Source of the DNA: Psychrobacillus sp. BL-248-WT-3
Lineage (GTDB): Bacteria > Bacillota > Bacilli > Bacillales_A > Planococcaceae
DNA length: 64,000 nt
Reading direction: 5' to 3'
NCBI RefSeq assembly: GCF_012843435.1
Contig: NZ_JABAFC010000005.1
Span: 1 to 64,000 of the forward strand
How positions within the stretch are numbered: the first letter of the stretch is position 1; every line of letters starts with the position of its first letter. Below the pieces are notes generated by a model. It worked only from the letters and a program-made list of their open reading frames with translations, had not been told where the DNA came from and made no database searches. Made by a program: the position numbers and the translations under genes. Positions 42,269 through 51,457 of this stretch are shown in pieces.

Positions 42269-43174
42269 GTGAATGACCACAAAGGAATATTACTAGAAAG
42301 CGGAACCAATGAATTAGAAATTGTAGAGTTTCAAGTAGGTTCAAATAGATTTGGCATTAATGTGATAAAAGTAAAGGAAATTATTCAACCTATTCCGGTT
42401 ACTTTTATTCCTCTTGCACATCCGCATGTGGAAGGCATTATTCAATTACGAGGTGATGTTCTACCCGTGATAAATATGAGTAAAGTTTTAGGTTTGCCCA
42501 TGCAATCTACAAGTGAGCAACAAAAATATGTTGTTGCAGAATTTAATAAACAAAAGGCTGTATTTCACGTAGACAATGTAACTCAAATACATCGTATATC
42601 ATGGGATCAAATAGAAAAGCCTGGTTCCCTATATCAAGGAGGATCTTCCCACGTAATAGGAGTTATTAAAAGAGACGAAGACATGCTCTTATTATTAGAC
42701 TTTGAAAGAATTATTGTGGATATAAATCCTGAATCAGGAATGAGTATAGATTCGGTGAAGAAATTAGGCCCAAGAGAAAGATCTAACAAAAAAATTGTAA
42801 TTGCAGAAGATTCACCTTTGTTAAGGAAATTATTGCATGATACTATGCATGAGGCGGGTTATGTAAACCTCGAGTTCTTTGAGAATGGGAAGGATACTTT
42901 AGCATACCTAGAGGAATTAGAGAAAGTCTCTCCAGATGTATCGGAACATGTTCAAATGATTGTAACCGATATTGAGATGCCACAGATGGATGGGCATGCT
43001 TTGACAAAATCCATTAAAACCAATAGTAATTTAGCCAAACTGCCAGTAGTCATTTTTTCAAGTCTGATTACAGACGACCTTAGACACAAAGGTGACTTAG
43101 TAGGAGCAGAAGATCAAGTTAGTAAACCAGAAATTACTGAACTAGTTTTAAAAATTGATAAATATATACTGTAA
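42269..43174 (+). CDS. cheV: Chemotaxis coupling protein CheV
   Basis: A 301-aa protein: an N-terminal CheW-like domain (about 10-155; IVEFQVGSNRFGINVIKVKEI, EGIIQLRGDVLPVINM) plus a C-terminal receiver domain (about 175-298). The receiver has IAEDSPLLRK, the phospho-acceptor in VTDIEMPQMDG and a Lys in VSKPE. CheV couples receptors to CheA and takes part in adaptation. The chosen GTG start (42269) is 7 nt after GAAAGGAAG. Its presence implies a motile organism, although no flagellar genes are in the window. Confidence 0.93.
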   Translation: MNDHKGILLESGTNELEIVEFQVGSNRFGINVIKVKEIIQPIPVTFIPLAHPHVEGIIQLRGDVLPVINMSKVLGLPMQSTSEQQKYVVAEFNKQKAVFHVDNVTQIHRISWDQIEKPGSLYQGGSSHVIGVIKRDEDMLLLLDFERIIVDINPESGMSIDSVKKLGPRERSNKKIVIAEDSPLLRKLLHDTMHEAGYVNLEFFENGKDTLAYLEELEKVSPDVSEHVQMIVTDIEMPQMDGHALTKSIKTNSNLAKLPVVIFSSLITDDLRHKGDLVGAEDQVSKPEITELVLKIDKYIL

Positions 43175-43192
43175 CAATATATAGAAATTAAA

Positions 43193-43234
43193 AGAGGGAT
43201 TCTCAAAGCTAATGCTAGCTATGAGAATCCCTCT
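43193..43234 (-). terminator. Terminator of ykyB (between convergent genes)
   Basis: A 13-bp perfect stem (43193-43205 with 43222-43234). The T-rich tail is on the minus strand, so it most likely ends ykyB, and may also stop cheV transcripts. Confidence 0.7.
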
Positions 43235-43354
43235 CCATAATATTAAATCAAATATACACTACTCAGCGTTAAAATAGGGTTAGGTAACTAGAACATTATA
43301 AGGAAGAAGAAATACACTTTTTTGACTGATAAAAGTGTTTGCTTCTACGAAATT

Positions 43355-43822
43355 TTATCGATCTAGGTAAGATTTCATCTTACTTGGGCGTCTATTGGAA
43401 ACACGAGCAAACTTCGCAGTACAAGATGTAGAGTGATTAGTGGACTTGCTTTTAGTAGCTTTGGGAGGTCCTATATAATCGGTTAATAATTGTTTAGCCA
43501 TTCTTATACTCATTTTCCTGATAGGGTTTCTATAAGTATCATCTAAATGACCGAGATGTGGTAATGTTTTAAAATCTTCTTTAACCGGAAGAAGGTGGAA
43601 ATAATAGTCAGCACACTGAACTAAAACGGAGGATTGCTGTTGGCTATTTCTAGGATTACGCACAAAATGAAGACCAATTTTACTAGCTTTTTTTTCTGTA
43701 ATCATTTTTTGAATAGCTAATTTTTTCAGCTCATAAAGGGGCTTGTTGTCTATAGCAGTTTTTGCATGTCTATTAACTGTATATATTGCAGTCGCTAACT
43801 GCTTGTCTGATTCAGTAGTCAT
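43355..43822 (-). CDS. ykyB: YkyB family protein
   Basis: A 155-aa cytosolic protein of the YkyB family, found across Bacillaceae and of unknown function. The conserved core is the segment YTVNRHAKTA, LYELKKLAIQKMI, ASKIGLHFVRNP, QQQSSVLVQCADYYFH and LPHLGHLDDTYRNP. The C-terminal ~40 residues are basic and variable. I take ATG 43822, with GAAAGGAG upstream, rather than a longer frame beginning at 43894. It stands next to cheV, as in B. subtilis. Confidence 0.9.
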   Translation of the reverse strand: MTTESDKQLATAIYTVNRHAKTAIDNKPLYELKKLAIQKMITEKKASKIGLHFVRNPRNSQQQSSVLVQCADYYFHLLPVKEDFKTLPHLGHLDDTYRNPIRKMSIRMAKQLLTDYIGPPKATKSKSTNHSTSCTAKFARVSNRRPSKMKSYLDR

Positions 43823-44025
43823 AATAAGTACACTCCTTTCTTTTACTCTTACTATACATACTATCATACCAACTAATGACCTAATTGTGTACACAAATCA
43901 AAAAAATATTATATAAAAATATTTATTAGTATTTTTATTAAAAATTACCATTATTTGACGATACAAAAGAGAGTACAGTGTGTTGATTTTTGCAATATGT
44001 CTTATACGAGGCTATGGAGGCTAAC

Positions 44026-46059
44026 ATGAACAATTACGAACAGCTTAAGATGGATGATTACTTAGCAGATATGATTCATGAACAACCCAACCTGATCACT
44101 TGCCTATTGCAAAAAAAGGAAGATGGTTCTCATGTAATTATTTATACAAATAAAAGTGCCAACAAATTTTTAAAAAGTGCGATAAATTTAAATAATTTCA
44201 CGCAAGAATTATGGATTCAATTAGAACCACTTTTTGTAGAAGAGGCCAAGCAGAAAGTCTACCATAACTTTGACATTATATTAAATGACCAAGTTTATAC
44301 ATTTGATATTACAATAGCGCCAATGGGAGAAAAAACAAGAGGGATATATGGTTTGTTGATGGTTGATCAAACGGCTAAACCCCATTTTGATCCCTTGCTA
44401 GAGGTTCAAGAAAAATATCATTCGTTAATAGAACACAATCTAGACACCATATTAGTTATTGACCAAGAAGGTAAAATTCAATACGCAAATAAAATAATAA
44501 ATACAGTTTATGGATATAAGTCGAATGAGTTATTAAATATACCATTTGAAACATTTGTAGGAGAAGAATCTCTGTGGAACTTCCGCAATATCATGAGCCA
44601 TGTAAAGACGGGCAAAGCTACCGAAATGCAGAATTGCTTGATACAACATGAAAAAGGCCATTTTATAAGTACAGATCTAAAAGCAATTCCTATAGTAATT
44701 GGTGGAAGTGTAAGTGGACTTCATATAGTTCTGCGAAATACGGTAAGTGATACAGAGGAGCAGGAGCAACTATTCTATCTTGTTTACCATGATCATTTGA
44801 CGGGCTTATGGAATAGAAGAGCATTAAAAGAACACTTACATGAAAATATTAAAGACGCTCAAAAAACAAATAGTGAAATATCTATTATACGAATTGACCT
44901 TGATCGATTTAAATTAATAAATGAATCATTGGGTTATACATATGGTGATGAGTTACTAAAAAAAATTGCAGATCGTTTAAGTTTATATATTGATAAGGCG
45001 AGTAATTTATATAGGCAAAGTGGAGATGAATTTGTTTTTTTATTAAAGGGAAAAACAAAGGAAGATACTAGTGCATTTGCGGAAAGTATATTAACGGAAC
45101 TTGCCAAACCGATTTATTTAGATCATCAAGAGTATTTTGGTACAGCCTCTATAGGAATATCGATGTTCCCTTATGATGGAGAAAAAAGAGATGAGTTATT
45201 GTTAAAGGCTGATCAGGCTTTATATGTGGCAAAAGATAGAGGAAGAGCTCATTATCGATATTTTCAGGAACAGATGAATTTATCTTTTCCAAATGCAGCA
45301 TTGATGGAATCACATTTAAGAAGAGCAATTGAAAAAGACGAGTTGTCTATACATTATCAGCCACAGGTCAATCTATTGACTGGTGAGATAAATTCATTCG
45401 AGGCTTTGCTACGTTGGAATAATCGCAAGTTTGGATATGTCTCTCCTATGCAATTTATCCCTCTAGCAGAAAAGTCAGGAATCATATTCAAGCTCGGAGA
45501 TTGGGTTTTAGATGAGGTTTGTAGACAGTTAAAGCAATGGCAAGATAAGGGCTTCCGAATGGCGAGAGTTGCAGTCAACATTTCACCTCAACAATTTAAA
45601 CAAGATAATTTTGCTTTTAAGATTAGAGATAAAATTAAAAAATTCAATATACTTGCCTCTTCTTTAGAGGTAGAAATTACAGAAAGTGCGATGACCGACT
45701 TGCAGAATACTTTCACTATTCTAAAAGAATTGAAGGATATTGGAGTCGTTATTTCAATTGATGATTTTGGAACCGGTTATTCCTCACTGAGTTATTTAAG
45801 AAAGTATCCAATCGACATTATAAAGATAGATCAGTCCTTTATAAAAGACATGGAAACCGACGAAAAAAGCGCTGCTATTGCAACGACGATTATTCGTTTA
45901 GCTCATAGCTTAGGCATGGAAGTAATCGCTGAAGGAGTAGAAAAAGATACCCAGGTGGAAATCTTAAAAGCAGCGAACTGTCAAAAAGCTCAAGGATTCT
46001 TTTTTAGTCGCCCTATCCCAATAGAGGATATTAACAAATCATATATGAATTATCAATAA
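44026..46059 (+). CDS. PAS-GGDEF-EAL protein, c-di-GMP turnover (variant SGDEF)
   Basis: A 677-aa soluble protein. A poorly conserved N-terminal region (1-130) is followed by a PAS domain (about 131-245; EGKIQYANKIINTVYGYKSNE). The GGDEF domain has SGDEF (332-336) in place of GGDEF and RIDLDRFKLINESLGY. The EAL domain starts at EAL 459-461 and keeps NISPQQF, EITESAM, DDFGTG, IKIDQSF and AEGVE. Hydrolase activity is therefore likely. Synthase activity is uncertain, because SGDEF is active in some proteins and not in others. ATG 44026 has TGGAGG 5 nt upstream; the longer TTG-initiated frame is not needed. Confidence 0.9.
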   Translation: MNNYEQLKMDDYLADMIHEQPNLITCLLQKKEDGSHVIIYTNKSANKFLKSAINLNNFTQELWIQLEPLFVEEAKQKVYHNFDIILNDQVYTFDITIAPMGEKTRGIYGLLMVDQTAKPHFDPLLEVQEKYHSLIEHNLDTILVIDQEGKIQYANKIINTVYGYKSNELLNIPFETFVGEESLWNFRNIMSHVKTGKATEMQNCLIQHEKGHFISTDLKAIPIVIGGSVSGLHIVLRNTVSDTEEQEQLFYLVYHDHLTGLWNRRALKEHLHENIKDAQKTNSEISIIRIDLDRFKLINESLGYTYGDELLKKIADRLSLYIDKASNLYRQSGDEFVFLLKGKTKEDTSAFAESILTELAKPIYLDHQEYFGTASIGISMFPYDGEKRDELLLKADQALYVAKDRGRAHYRYFQEQMNLSFPNAALMESHLRRAIEKDELSIHYQPQVNLLTGEINSFEALLRWNNRKFGYVSPMQFIPLAEKSGIIFKLGDWVLDEVCRQLKQWQDKGFRMARVAVNISPQQFKQDNFAFKIRDKIKKFNILASSLEVEITESAMTDLQNTFTILKELKDIGVVISIDDFGTGYSSLSYLRKYPIDIIKIDQSFIKDMETDEKSAAIATTIIRLAHSLGMEVIAEGVEKDTQVEILKAANCQKAQGFFFSRPIPIEDINKSYMNYQ

Positions 46060-46066
46060 TCATTGT

Positions 46067-46112
46067 AGACCCATGAGAGAGCACAAAGGCTTTTCTACGG
46101 GTCTTTTTTTAT
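46067..46112 (+). terminator. Terminator after the second GGDEF-EAL gene
   Basis: AGACCC (46067-46072) pairs with GGGTCT (46099-46104), the inner part paired less well, then seven T residues. Confidence 0.65.
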
Positions 46113-46171
46113 TAGTATAGACTCTATCAAGCCATAGTGCTTTTCTTATAAGGGTATGATAAAATATTGAG

Positions 46172-46185
46172 TGAATGTTCATTCA
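46172..46185 (+). promoter_or_regulatory. Palindromic operator upstream of fadH
   Basis: A perfect 14-bp palindrome, TGAATGTTCATTCA, 24 nt upstream of the fadH start, just after a possible -10 TATGAT (46155-46160). The arms match those of B. subtilis FadR sites (TGAATG...CATTCA), but the spacing is 2 nt instead of 6. A TetR-type regulator of fatty acid degradation is the natural candidate. Confidence 0.65.
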
Positions 46186-46208
46186 ATTTTAAAAGGGGTG
46201 TGTTTTCA

Positions 46209-46979
46209 TTGTTATTAAAGGGGAAAACGATTATTGTCACTGGTGGTTCTAATGGGATGGGTAAATATATGGCGATGGCTTTCGTAGCCGAAGGGGCAAA
46301 TGTCGTCATTACTGGTAGGGATAAGGAAAAGCTAGATAATGCAAAATTAGAGATCGCTCAGAATGGGGAACAAGTGGAAGTATTTCAAATGGATGTACGA
46401 GATCCTGAGCATGTTGCAGCAATGGTTGAGTTTACGGATAAGGCATTTGGTAGCATCGATGGCCTAGTCAATAACGCAGCAGGCAACTTTATTGTCGAGA
46501 CTTCGAAGCTTTCGCCAAATGGTTGGAAGGCTGTAATCGATATTGTACTAAACGGTACCTTCTATTGTTCAAATGCTGTAGGTAACTATTGGATAAATAA
46601 AGGAACGAAAGGTTCTATTATTAATATGCTTGCAACCTATGCTTGGGGAGCAGGGGCTGGGGTAGCTCATTCTGCTGCCGCGAAAGCAGGCGTGATGTCC
46701 TTAACAAGAACACTAGCTGTGGAGTGGGGAAGTAAATACGGTATACGAGTTAATGGAATTGCCCCAGGTCCAATTGAACGCACGGGTGGAGCAGGGAAGC
46801 TTTGGGAATCAGAAGAAGCTGCTAAAAGAACAATTCAAGCGGTTCCTCTAAAGCGTTTAGGTAAACCAGAAGAAATAGGCGATCTTGCAACATTCATGAT
46901 GTCAGACAAAGCTGCTTATATGAATGGAGAAATAGTAACGCTAGACGGTGGACAATGGTTAAATCAATTTCCATTTTAA
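46209..46979 (+). CDS. fadH: 2,4-dienoyl-CoA reductase FadH-like (SDR family)
   Basis: A 256-aa classical short-chain dehydrogenase for reduction of 2,4-dienoyl-CoA in the oxidation of unsaturated fatty acids. It has TGGSNGMGK (cofactor loop, about 11-19) and NNAAGNF (about 88-94). A Tyr-x-x-x-Lys is not in its classical position: SAAAKAG supplies the Lys while the Tyr position reads as Ser/His (GVAHSAAAKAG), as in peroxisomal-type dienoyl-CoA reductases. IRVNGIAPGPIERTGG follows. TTG 46209 lies 8 nt after AAGGGGTG; the 14 residues upstream are not supported. The position before cbpB-ccpC matches B. subtilis ykuF. Regulation by a FadR-like repressor is inferred from the palindrome. Confidence 0.87.
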   Translation: MLLKGKTIIVTGGSNGMGKYMAMAFVAEGANVVITGRDKEKLDNAKLEIAQNGEQVEVFQMDVRDPEHVAAMVEFTDKAFGSIDGLVNNAAGNFIVETSKLSPNGWKAVIDIVLNGTFYCSNAVGNYWINKGTKGSIINMLATYAWGAGAGVAHSAAAKAGVMSLTRTLAVEWGSKYGIRVNGIAPGPIERTGGAGKLWESEEAAKRTIQAVPLKRLGKPEEIGDLATFMMSDKAAYMNGEIVTLDGGQWLNQFPF

Positions 46980-47189
46980 AATAAATGTTAACTTCATCTG
47001 AAAATGATGAATTCCATAAAAAATAATAGCGGGCATGTAAAGTATTGCGCTAAATTCCTCGTATACCGAAACATCTTTAGAGATGTTTGATTAGCGATGT
47101 CCTCATTTGAATTTAAAAATAATGAGATGTTGTAAGCGATTTCATAGTTTTTTATTCCTTTCATATGCTATCATAGTTTTATAGGTTGT

Positions 47190-47208
47190 GTTTTCCAATT
47201 AGGAAAAC
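47190..47208 (+). promoter_or_regulatory. Inverted repeat in the cbpB leader
   Basis: GTTTTCC (47190-47196) and GGAAAAC (47202-47208), 7-bp arms 5 nt apart, directly upstream of the ribosome binding site. It may be an operator or an RNA hairpin. The basis for either is weak. Confidence 0.4.
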
Positions 47209-47228
47209 AGACAAAGGAGTAGGATTCA

Positions 47229-47681
47229 ATGATATTTGTAAGTAGTAAGGACTTTTTGCAAATTCCTATTAAGGATTACATTATTTCAGCAGATAAGGTT
47301 GCTCATGTGCAATTAGGAAATAATGCAGAACATGCATTGCTTGTGTTAACAAAGACGGGTTATTCTTCAATCCCAGTCCTAGACGTAAAGTATCGTCTGC
47401 AAGGACTTGTTAGTACTCAACAAATTACAGATGAAATACTTGGACTTGAACATATTGAATATGAACGATTACCTGATTTAAAGGTTGATCAAATTATGAA
47501 AAAGGATATTGCTTCTATTCACGTGAATGAAAAATTTCAAAAAGGTTTAGATCTCTTAGTCAATAACCCATATGTATGTGTTGTAGATGATGAGGGTACT
47601 TTTATCGGTATTTTAACAAGAAGAGTTATTTTAAAGCAGATGAAAAAGTATTTATACCAATCCCAGGAACCTCAAGAATGA
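47229..47681 (+). CDS. cbpB: CBS-domain c-di-AMP receptor CbpB (DarB/YkuL)
   Basis: A 150-aa cytosolic protein made of two CBS domains (about 12-75 and 80-145), matching YkuL/CbpB in size and place. In B. subtilis and Listeria this receptor, when free of c-di-AMP, activates the (p)ppGpp synthetase Rel and pyruvate carboxylase. Characteristic segments are GYSSIPVLDVKYRLQGLVS and VCVVDDEGTFIGILTRR. AAAGGAG precedes ATG 47229. It lies 445 bp upstream of ccpC, the conserved order. Confidence 0.88.
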   Translation: MIFVSSKDFLQIPIKDYIISADKVAHVQLGNNAEHALLVLTKTGYSSIPVLDVKYRLQGLVSTQQITDEILGLEHIEYERLPDLKVDQIMKKDIASIHVNEKFQKGLDLLVNNPYVCVVDDEGTFIGILTRRVILKQMKKYLYQSQEPQE

Positions 47682-47713
47682 TCTAATATAAATAGCTGTA
47701 GCTAAGCATAATA

Positions 47714-47754
47714 ATAAGACACTTACTGGTTGGGTTGAACAGTAAGTGTCTTAT
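47714..47754 (+). terminator. Terminator of cbpB
   Basis: A 14-bp perfect stem (47714-47727 with 47741-47754) with a T-rich tail, 32 nt after the stop codon. Confidence 0.8.
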
Positions 47755-48126
47755 TTTGTGGGCAAAATAATTGGAGGTATTTAGATTTCATTCAAATTTC
47801 TTAAGTCGCACCCTGTAGCTACGATAAAAAAGAATAAAATACTCGTGTTTGGTTGAAAAAAATTCCCTATTTCTCTTTCCGTACGATTGTTATGACTTTA
47901 GAATTAAATTAGATTACTTAATAAAAGAAATAAAGTATACAATTAAGATGACTAAGTACTATACCGATAAAGTAATCTCAATTGTAAGGAGTAAAATGGA
48001 ATAATTATGACGAGATGAATGAGAGAGATAAGTCCTGCAGTAAGTATAGATACATGCTTGTAAATTCTCCTGTGGAACATGAACCCATTGAAATAGTAAC
48101 CAAACTTAAAGAAAGAGGGTCAATAA
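47755..48126. other. Intergenic stretch between cbpB and ccpC
   Basis: An AT-rich region of about 370 bp. I see only very short frames (for example ATG GAA TAA after an AAGGAG), no hairpin and no near-consensus promoter. It must contain the ccpC promoter. Confidence 0.45.
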
Positions 48127-49002
48127 ATGAATTCAGATTATCTTATTATCAAAACATTAGCTGAAGAACAAAATATGCGTAAGGCTGCAGAGCGACTTTT
48201 TCTTTCTCAACCAGCTTTATCCTTACGTCTGCAAACCATTGAAAAGGAATGGCAAACAAAGTTATTCTTAAGATCTCAAAAGGGTCTAACAGCTACTCCT
48301 GAGGGAGAACTTGTTATTGAATTTGCTAACAGTATACTCCAGCAAAGAGAAGAACTTTTTGAGACTTTACAATCTTTAAGCTCTAAGGTGCATGGAACAT
48401 TAAAAATTGCGTGTGCCTCTATAGTAGGTCAAAATTGGCTCCCAAAGGTGTTAAAGGATTTTGTCCAAACGTATCCAGAGGCTAAGGTTTCTTTGTTAAC
48501 CGGTTGGAGTTCAGAAATTGTGAAAGCCATTTATGATGGAGAAGCTCAAATAGGCATTGTTCGAGGCCAAACGGATTGGAAAGGGAGCAAAATGCACTTA
48601 TTTAGAGATACTCTGTATTTAGTAGACAAAGAAATGACCAGCATAGATGATGTGCTAACAACAGAAAAGCCTTTTATCCAATTTAAAAGTGATTCGAACT
48701 ATTATCAAGAAATTCAGCAGTGGTGGCAGAAACACTTTTCTGTAAACCCGAAGCGTCAAATAATTGTAGATCAAATTGAAACGTGCAAGCAAATGGCTTT
48801 AAACGGTATTGGATATGCTATTTTACCTTCCATTACACTGACAGGCCATGAGGATGTAAATAAGATCCCGTTAACTAATAATGAAGAAGAGTTTGAACTT
48901 ACAAGGGATACTTGGTTAATCGGGTATGACAGCTCATTTGAACTTCCACAAGTTGAGGCATTTGTAAAAATTGTGAATGAGCATGCGAAGAAATTCCACT
49001 AA
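48127..49002 (+). CDS. ccpC: LysR-type regulator CcpC
   Basis: A 291-aa LysR-type regulator. The N-terminal helix-turn-helix contains MRKAAERLFLSQPALSLRLQTIE, and the remainder is a periplasmic-binding-protein-like effector domain (about 90-285; GTLKIACASIVGQNWLP, IGYAILPS). CcpC in B. subtilis and Listeria represses citrate synthase and aconitase genes and responds to citrate. The assignment rests on family resemblance and on the conserved position after cbpB. AAAGAGGG precedes ATG 48127. Confidence 0.83.
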   Translation: MNSDYLIIKTLAEEQNMRKAAERLFLSQPALSLRLQTIEKEWQTKLFLRSQKGLTATPEGELVIEFANSILQQREELFETLQSLSSKVHGTLKIACASIVGQNWLPKVLKDFVQTYPEAKVSLLTGWSSEIVKAIYDGEAQIGIVRGQTDWKGSKMHLFRDTLYLVDKEMTSIDDVLTTEKPFIQFKSDSNYYQEIQQWWQKHFSVNPKRQIIVDQIETCKQMALNGIGYAILPSITLTGHEDVNKIPLTNNEEEFELTRDTWLIGYDSSFELPQVEAFVKIVNEHAKKFH

Positions 49003-49060
49003 AGGAACTTTTTTGGGTGAGAAACGTACTAAAAGATATAAATAATAGGAGGGAAATAAT

Positions 49061-51457
49061 ATGCAGATACGCAAGTTTGCTTTGGCAATCGCAGCACTTT
49101 TTATCATTTTTTGTATTCAGCCTTTAGATGCCTCAGCAGCTCCAAGCTTAAAGGTCAAGACTACTCTAGGTTTTGACGGTAAGGCAAAGTACGGAGAGGG
49201 ACTTCCAATAACGATCACTGTAGAAAATTCAGGTGATGCTTTTTCGGGGGATATCGTGCTTGATATGTTCGAATCTTATAATTTAGGCAATGGACAGGCA
49301 ATTCCATTTGAAATTGGTGCTAAAGAAACAAAGACAGTTCAAATTGCCGCTTCGGGATTAAGTGACGACTATTTATACTCCAACTCCAATACAAAGCTTG
49401 TACACTTTTATGAAGGGGGCTGGGAAAAGGGGAAATCGATTGACTATAAAGGCTCCAAGAATTTAAAAGTAAACTTTATGGACCCATCCACGACTTTTTA
49501 TTTGACTATGACTAATAGTGCCGACCGTTTAACTTTTTTAAATGGTTTTAAACAATCGAATAGTCAAGTAGTCCATTTAAGTCAGTTAAGTGACTTCACT
49601 TATCCGACGGAAGGTATAGCTTGGCAGATGGCAGATTACATATTTATAGATGAGTATGTGTTGGCAGACCTTTCTAATAGTCAGCAACAGGCACTAGTTG
49701 ATTATGTTAGTTCAGGGGGAAATATTATTGCTGGGGCATCCGATAATACTTCCGCAGAACTTGGATTATTAGCAGAATACTTACCTTTCCAATTGCAATC
49801 GACCACCAAAAGTCTCTCACCCCAAACAGTAAGCTCTATAACTGGAGAAAAGGTATTATCAAATGATTTAACTGTATATGAGGCTACTTTAACTGAAGGT
49901 TCACAGCCCTTAATTAATTTAGAGGGAACATTACTGGCTGGCCAAAAAAAGTTAGGAAAAGGGGCAATTATACAAACAACCTTTTCTTTAGGTGATACCC
50001 CTCTCGCAAAAGACGAAGCGTATCCAGAGTTAATGAAAAAGATACTGAATCCAATAAAAACGCAATCTAATAATTATATGTATGGAAATAACCTAAAGGA
50101 TCAATTAGTTCACGATATTGGTAACACCAATTCTCTTTTTGCTTCTTTCAAAGTATCGACTCCTTTAATGATAGGAATTGTAATCATTTATATGCTTTTA
50201 GTAGGTCCTTTACTTTACCTCATATTGAAGAGAAAAGATAAAAGAGAATATGCGTGGGGCATTATTCCGTTACTTGCTATTATAACTTCCGCTGCCATAT
50301 TCGGTTACGGTGCAAAGGATCGCATTGCCAAGCCACAAGTTCAACAATCCTCGTTTTTATATGTGAATGAAGATAGCAGTCTTAGTGGGTATTATGCAGA
50401 ATCGATATTAAGTAACAAAGGGGGAGAGTTTGCTTTTACGTCTCCAAATAGTACGTCTATGGTTGCAAATAGAGCGTACAACTCCTTTACAGGCGAAACC
50501 GTTAACATTCATGAAAACGTAATACTTGAGAAGAGTGCTTCAAACTCAGAGCTAACATTCCGAGATCTTGGATATTGGTCTGTTTCTTCTTTTTACGGAG
50601 AAACATATATTCCTGAGGTAGGTAAAATAGATTCGAATCTTCGAGTTGAGGCAAGTAAACTATCAGGTACTATAACCAATAGCTTCCCGTTTGCACTTAA
50701 AGACGTTTCTATCTGGTCTGGTTCCAAATTAATAAAGCTAGGAGACTTAGAGCCTGGGGGACAAATGGAAGTCAATAAGGACATAGGATCGATTATGCTA
50801 AGTCCAACTTCTAATCCTTATATTAATAATGGTGGTAGCTGGGGCCAGAATGCTGCGAATCAAGACGATTTAATAACACAACGTAAAAAGTCTCTGTATT
50901 CGACGAGTAAAACTATGGAACAACAAGCAGCCAAACCTGCTATTACTGCATTCGTGGAGGATAATGTACTACCAATTGAGCTGAAAGATAAAAAGGTAGA
51001 AATGTCTGCACTTCATTTGTTGATACAACCATTTGAGGCAGAAACTATTATATCAGGTGATTTTACACTTCCTTCCACGAGCTTTACGGTTAATCTGGAA
51101 GCAGATGCTATGGGTAAATACATGGAACCAATGGAAAATAGTAACTTCGAGTGGTATTTAGATGACGGAGAATACATTACGTCATGGAAGCTACCAGAAA
51201 CTATAGCAGTAGAAGACGTAACTTATACCCAATTACAAATAGCTAATACGGATCGAAACTCGCAAACAATCGAGCTATGGAATAATAAATCAGAAACATA
51301 TGAGCCAGTAGATGAAAGCAGATTTACTATAAAAGAAAATATTTCCAATTATATTAACAAAGATGGAGTAATTATATATAAATTGACGAAGGACTCTATT
51401 GATGGAAATTCTTATACACGACTTCCAGAGGTTCGCATGAAAGGGGAGGTTAAGTAA
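49061..51457 (+). CDS. Exported membrane-anchored protein of the MoxR/ABC cluster, 798 aa
   Basis: It has a signal peptide (about 1-26, ending DASA-A) and a large extracytoplasmic region (about 27-365) beginning with a beta-rich NPCBM/alpha-2-macroglobulin-like part (GLPITITVENSGDAFSGDIVLD). A GATase-1/GldG-like segment follows (DYIFIDEYVLADLSNSQQQ, ALVDYVSSGGNIIAG). Two membrane helices are at about 370-390 and 398-418, then a second extracytoplasmic region of about 380 residues. I know no characterised homologue. The domain flavour resembles proteins beside ABC transporters of the GldF/GldG type. GGAGGG precedes ATG 49061, the first gene of the cluster. It overlaps the ABC ATPase start by one base. 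Confidence 0.75.
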   Translation: MQIRKFALAIAALFIIFCIQPLDASAAPSLKVKTTLGFDGKAKYGEGLPITITVENSGDAFSGDIVLDMFESYNLGNGQAIPFEIGAKETKTVQIAASGLSDDYLYSNSNTKLVHFYEGGWEKGKSIDYKGSKNLKVNFMDPSTTFYLTMTNSADRLTFLNGFKQSNSQVVHLSQLSDFTYPTEGIAWQMADYIFIDEYVLADLSNSQQQALVDYVSSGGNIIAGASDNTSAELGLLAEYLPFQLQSTTKSLSPQTVSSITGEKVLSNDLTVYEATLTEGSQPLINLEGTLLAGQKKLGKGAIIQTTFSLGDTPLAKDEAYPELMKKILNPIKTQSNNYMYGNNLKDQLVHDIGNTNSLFASFKVSTPLMIGIVIIYMLLVGPLLYLILKRKDKREYAWGIIPLLAIITSAAIFGYGAKDRIAKPQVQQSSFLYVNEDSSLSGYYAESILSNKGGEFAFTSPNSTSMVANRAYNSFTGETVNIHENVILEKSASNSELTFRDLGYWSVSSFYGETYIPEVGKIDSNLRVEASKLSGTITNSFPFALKDVSIWSGSKLIKLGDLEPGGQMEVNKDIGSIMLSPTSNPYINNGGSWGQNAANQDDLITQRKKSLYSTSKTMEQQAAKPAITAFVEDNVLPIELKDKKVEMSALHLLIQPFEAETIISGDFTLPSTSFTVNLEADAMGKYMEPMENSNFEWYLDDGEYITSWKLPETIAVEDVTYTQLQIANTDRNSQTIELWNNKSETYEPVDESRFTIKENISNYINKDGVIIYKLTKDSIDGNSYTRLPEVRMKGEVK

